DNA from: a bacterium | GTDB lineage: Bacteria; CLD3; SB21 | Length of the DNA: 64,000 nucleotides | Direction of reading: 5' to 3' | Assembly: GCA_019695335.1 (NCBI GenBank) | Contig: JAIBAF010000001.1 | Location: 1-64,000 of the forward strand | Shown here: piece by piece, positions 60,979-64,000 of the stretch | Numbering within the stretch: position 1 is the stretch's first letter | How the letters are laid out: each line of letters opens with the position of its first letter | Program-made: the position numbers and the translations under genes | Notes under the pieces: generated by a model | What the model was told of the DNA's origin: nothing | What the model saw: the letters and a program-made list of their open reading frames with translations, nothing else | The model's database searches: none

Positions 60979-62934
60979 ATGAAACTATCCCGATTGTTTT
61001 ACCTGTTGGTCCTTTGTCTGGCTGCGGGCGGAGGATTTGCCCAGAACAATGAGACCAGTGTCGTTGATGACGACGTTATCGACCAAATCCGAAAGAAATA
61101 TTTTTCTAATTCAAAAAATTTCATGATCGTCCAAGGTGACTACGAAATGAAGTCCGGCCGTGTAATCGATAAAGACATTTTGGTTGTTAACGGTAATCTC
61201 CGTATTGCCGGTACACTCAATGGCAGCGTGGTCGTAGCTAATGGTAATATCGTTTTGGAAGGTGAAGGCGAAATTATTAAAAATGCAGTAGTCATTCATG
61301 GAAAAATTATTGTTGAAGACGCCAAACAAGTTGAAGGTAATCAGGACGAAATCGATTGGAAGGATTTGAATGACGTCGGTAATACGCGGTTGGTCATTCC
61401 ACTGGCTGAAAAACCGGAACTGCCTGAATTGCCGGTTATTGACGAGAATAAAATAGAATCGATCCATGACAATATGCAGTCACTGAGCGAAGAGATGCGC
61501 CAATTGGCTGAACAAATGAAGGCCCGGCAGGATGAATTCACGGCCGAATTCAACAATCGCTACAAACGCGAAATGAGGAAGAATAGAAAGAAGCAATGGG
61601 AAGAAAAGGATTGGGACGAGGATCAGGACTGGAACGAAAGCGAAAATTTGAATCAGAATGAAAATTGGAATCGGGATGAAAATTGGAATGAAAATCAAAA
61701 TCAAAAGTGGAATCGTAACTGGGAAGACGAAAACTCGGGCGATGAGGAAGAATCGTCCGACGACGATGATTGGCAGAATAAACACAATCGTTGGGATGAT
61801 TTTTCCGATGTAGATTTTACCGATGAAATTCAAACCTTTCAAAGAAAATACAAAACGAATTATTTTACATTTGATTACAATCGCGTTGACGGAGCGTATT
61901 TGGGTTTGAAAATTGAAAAGAATCACAAAATATATAAGAACAAACCATTTAATCTTTACGGTGAATTGGGATACGCTTTCAGCCGAGGTAAATTTAATTA
62001 TCAATTAGGGTTGGACAAATTTTGGGGAAGAGCTTTCCGTTTTGAAGTTGGAGGAGAATTTCACGATTTGACCGGAACACAGGACGATTGGTTGGTCGGG
62101 CATTATGAAAATATGTTCAATGCTTTATTGTTCAAGAACGATTATAGAGATTATTATCGTACGCGTGGCTATGGCTTTCATGCCAGTCAAAACCTGAATC
62201 CATATTTGAAATTAACGGCGGGTTACAATACCGATGAATATTCGTCGTTGCCGAATGAAATTCGGTGGGGGCTGTTTTTACCAAAAAAAGATTTTCGAAT
62301 CAATCCTGCGATCGATGAAGGTACCATGGTGACGGTTTCCGGCTCTGCCGAATTTAATAATTTATCCGAATATCATTGGAAGCGTAAAATAACCAAACGT
62401 CGGGGATGGAAGTTTGAAGCGCGCGGTGAAAAAGGTTTGGACAAATTGAATTCAGATTTTCAATTTGCAAGATACACGATTCAAGCTGCCCGGTATCAGC
62501 CATTGAGCCGTTGGGAAAATCTTGATGTCAGAGTAATGGCAGGTGCGGCGACAGGTGACGTACCGGCCCAAAAATTATTTTACCTGGGCGGTATTTCGAC
62601 GTTGCGCGGGCATAACTTCAAAGAGTTTTCCGGTAACCAGATGGCGTTGGCTAATGTAGAATATAGAATCAGTTCCGGTCGATTCAGCGATGATAAAATT
62701 TTCTTGCTCGATCCGTTCAGCGTGATTTTGTTTATGGATGCCGGCTATGCCTGGAATAATAAAATATTCAGCTATCGCGATGTAGCAAAAGGGGTGAATC
62801 TGAACGATATGGAAACGGATTTGGGCGTTGGTTTCGGCGATGAGAGTGATTTTTTCAGAATCGATGTAGCTAAAAACATATCAGTGAAAAACAGTTCGTA
62901 TAAGGTCAATTTCAGAATCAATTACGCTTTCTAA
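60979..62934 (+). CDS. Bactofilin-like/Omp85-like outer-membrane barrel fusion with Asn/Trp-rich linker
   Basis: The start is the ATG at 60979, with AAGGAGG 4 bases upstream; an ATG at 60964 precedes that site. The 651-residue product has a signal peptide (about 1-21), a bactofilin- or polymer-forming-like stretch (residues about 50-115: GRVIDKDILVVNGNLRIAG, LNGSVVVANGNIVLEG), a helical part, then a low-complexity linker of repeated NENWNRDENWNE type ending in acidic residues (about 195-265). From about 285 on there are outer-membrane barrel strands; YLGGISTLRGHNFKEF followed by ALANVEYRI is the D15/BamA-type signature, and it ends in a Phe. I infer a surface or outer-membrane protein. No clear POTRA domain is seen. 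Confidence 0.85.
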   Translation: MKLSRLFYLLVLCLAAGGGFAQNNETSVVDDDVIDQIRKKYFSNSKNFMIVQGDYEMKSGRVIDKDILVVNGNLRIAGTLNGSVVVANGNIVLEGEGEIIKNAVVIHGKIIVEDAKQVEGNQDEIDWKDLNDVGNTRLVIPLAEKPELPELPVIDENKIESIHDNMQSLSEEMRQLAEQMKARQDEFTAEFNNRYKREMRKNRKKQWEEKDWDEDQDWNESENLNQNENWNRDENWNENQNQKWNRNWEDENSGDEEESSDDDDWQNKHNRWDDFSDVDFTDEIQTFQRKYKTNYFTFDYNRVDGAYLGLKIEKNHKIYKNKPFNLYGELGYAFSRGKFNYQLGLDKFWGRAFRFEVGGEFHDLTGTQDDWLVGHYENMFNALLFKNDYRDYYRTRGYGFHASQNLNPYLKLTAGYNTDEYSSLPNEIRWGLFLPKKDFRINPAIDEGTMVTVSGSAEFNNLSEYHWKRKITKRRGWKFEARGEKGLDKLNSDFQFARYTIQAARYQPLSRWENLDVRVMAGAATGDVPAQKLFYLGGISTLRGHNFKEFSGNQMALANVEYRISSGRFSDDKIFLLDPFSVILFMDAGYAWNNKIFSYRDVAKGVNLNDMETDLGVGFGDESDFFRIDVAKNISVKNSSYKVNFRINYAF

Positions 62935-62955
62935 ATTATTTCCTCCATAGCAGCC

Positions 62956-62996
62956 AATAAAAAAACCTCGCGAAGATATTCGCGGGGTTTTTTATT
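62956..62996 (+). terminator. Strong Rho-independent terminator
   Basis: AATAAAAAAACC-T-CGCGAA, a GATA loop and TTCGCG-G-GGTTTTTTATT. A stem of about 18 pairs with one mismatch ends in a T-run 20 bases after the barrel gene. Its A-rich left flank would let it act on the other strand too. Confidence 0.9.
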
Positions 62997-63019
62997 GATT
63001 ATTATAATTTACTTTGATA

Positions 63020-63072
63020 TAAAGTGTATGGACTGTGCCGCTATACACTTTAGGAGCATGTTCCATACACTT
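63020..63072. promoter_or_regulatory. Mutually exclusive hairpins upstream of the last lipoprotein gene
   Basis: TAAAGTGTAT (63020-63029) can pair with ATACACTTTA (63043-63052). The overlapping AAGTGTATGGA (63022-63032) can instead pair with TCCATACACTT (63062-63072). All arms are perfect. The two folds exclude each other, as in an attenuator or in a pair of operators for one regulator. Confidence 0.45.
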
Positions 63073-63185
63073 ATAACGTTATCAACTCATTGAATTTTTT
63101 ACTGATAAATACGTGGCATAGAATTTTCATAGCTTCTTTACAGCAGTCAAACTTGGCCAACTTCAAAGCATAAAGGAGTATGATC

Positions 63186-64000
63186 ATGATTTTGAGAAAT
63201 GAAAAAAAATTATTAACAAATCAGCTGATAGGTACGGCATTGTTGTTATTGACAACAATTATGCTGTTGTTTTTTATTGGATGTGAAAAGAAAGGTAATC
63301 TTGTCGAGCCAGGAGATGGTAACCAAACATTGATTATTTCAAATCAAAAATTGTCAACTAATCCCGAAGAGGACACTGGTAAAGAACTTCCAAGATATGA
63401 TAGTGCACTTACAATTTATTATTCGAAAACTGACGCACCGTCCTATAATGATGAGACGCTTTACATATCGTTAGGAATTGTCGATAATCAAAATTACCAA
63501 TTTGTTAATTTTGGGGATGCCACCATTGGAGGCACTCCCATTGAATTGCGTAGCGATAGTATTGCAAGCGGAATGTATTTTTATCATTCAATATTCGGAA
63601 ACCATTTTCCAAATCCTATTCCATTAGGATTAACATTTCAAAACCAGCCCAATGTCACTTTTGCAAACTCATCTCAGATAAACAATGTGAATGAAACCCT
63701 TAACACTCATCCCGTTATAACATTTCAAAATATTGGAGCTAATCAAACTATTGATATCACCGAGGATCTAACCATCCATCTTTCTGGGGATCTACACCAT
63801 GGTGGAGTTGGTATCTGGCGTGAAGGTATGGATAACTGGAGAACCTTTGAAGTTACCGAATCTACCAACATTATTATCATTCCCAAAGAAGAATTACAAG
63901 CCTTATACAGCCTTTATGGTCATGATAATTTTCATTTCATGGCTTTTGATCGATCAGTTATTCAGACAATTGAATGTACGGATAAGAGTATCAGCGGCAA
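63186..64000 (+). CDS. Lipoprotein, 3' end cut by window
   Basis: An open frame of 271 codons runs off the right edge. AAGGAG lies 7 bases before the ATG. The N-terminus has a long hydrophobic signal ending LLFFIGCEKKG, with lipobox Cys33. The mature part is beta-rich, with acidic and Asn-rich loops (TLIISNQKLSTNPEEDTG, LTIYYSKTDAPSYNDETLYI, LTIHLSGDLHHGGVGIWREG). I recognise no domain. It is more AT-rich than its neighbours. Confidence 0.75.
   Translation, partial: MILRNEKKLLTNQLIGTALLLLTTIMLLFFIGCEKKGNLVEPGDGNQTLIISNQKLSTNPEEDTGKELPRYDSALTIYYSKTDAPSYNDETLYISLGIVDNQNYQFVNFGDATIGGTPIELRSDSIASGMYFYHSIFGNHFPNPIPLGLTFQNQPNVTFANSSQINNVNETLNTHPVITFQNIGANQTIDITEDLTIHLSGDLHHGGVGIWREGMDNWRTFEVTESTNIIIIPKEELQALYSLYGHDNFHFMAFDRSVIQTIECTDKSISG

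Overview
This 64 kb window looks like chromosome from a Gram-negative bacterium of the FCB type (Calditrichota, KSB1, Ignavibacteria or relatives). The evidence is a giant secreted protein ending in a PNPFNP-type sorting tail, many secreted or lipoproteins with Bacteroidetes-like signal sequences, a GTP-type PEP carboxykinase, an archaeal/fungal-type aspartate-semialdehyde dehydrogenase, and c-type cytochromes of an anaerobic respiratory kind. Base composition is moderate (mid-40s percent GC by eye). Genes are dense, often joined by ATGA overlaps. No tRNA, rRNA, CRISPR array, transposase or prophage was seen.

Layout. 1-6.7 kb (minus): the giant surface protein (its C-terminus lies outside the window), a TPR lipoprotein, a beta-lactamase-fold serine hydrolase and a TerB-like protein. 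6.9-8.7 kb (plus): heme A synthase and a YwiC-like membrane protein. 8.7-12.8 kb (plus): a sulfur operon of octaheme tetrathionate-reductase-type cytochrome, cytochrome b, and two YeeE/YedE transporter proteins, one fused to a Cys-less rhodanese domain. 13.0-14.6 kb (minus): a TetR regulator and an alpha/beta hydrolase, each preceded by the same perfect palindrome, TTGACC-N4-GGTCAA.

14.87-22.04 kb (plus) is the most unusual locus. A sigma-54-like promoter precedes a membrane-anchored GcvH-like protein, an Fe-S ferredoxin, an NrfD-type membrane subunit, a second GcvH-like protein with a Cys cluster, a histidine kinase with two periplasmic c-heme motifs, an NtrC-type activator and an archaemetzincin protease. 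It reads as a self-regulated quinone-linked redox module of unknown function. It is followed by a 0.45 kb cluster of palindromic repeats flanked by a decayed copy of the protease gene's 3' end, then two AT-rich genes of unknown function.

24.2-28.1 kb (minus): outer-membrane barrel, small membrane protein, pirin and pckG. 28.3-39.7 kb (minus): an 11-gene surface-glycan operon (nucleotidyltransferase, CDP-alcohol phosphotransferase, glycosyltransferases, flippase, methyltransferases, HpcH/HpaI aldolase, 2-hydroxyacid dehydrogenase). 40.0-43.7 kb: an OmpR/EnvZ-type two-component pair, a lipoprotein esterase and an acid phosphatase. 43.8-48.2 kb (minus): a zinc/manganese-type ABC uptake operon with a porin-like protein and a small His/Cys-rich protein. 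48.4-55.3 kb: an LLM-class oxidoreductase, a glutamine-synthetase-like enzyme and the lysine/threonine-branch genes asd-lysC-dapB-dapA. 55.4-64 kb (plus): cysteine desulfurase, flavin reductase, sulfite-oxidase-like enzyme, ankyrin, NTF2-like and TPR proteins, a bactofilin-like/Omp85-like fusion, and a lipoprotein cut by the window end.
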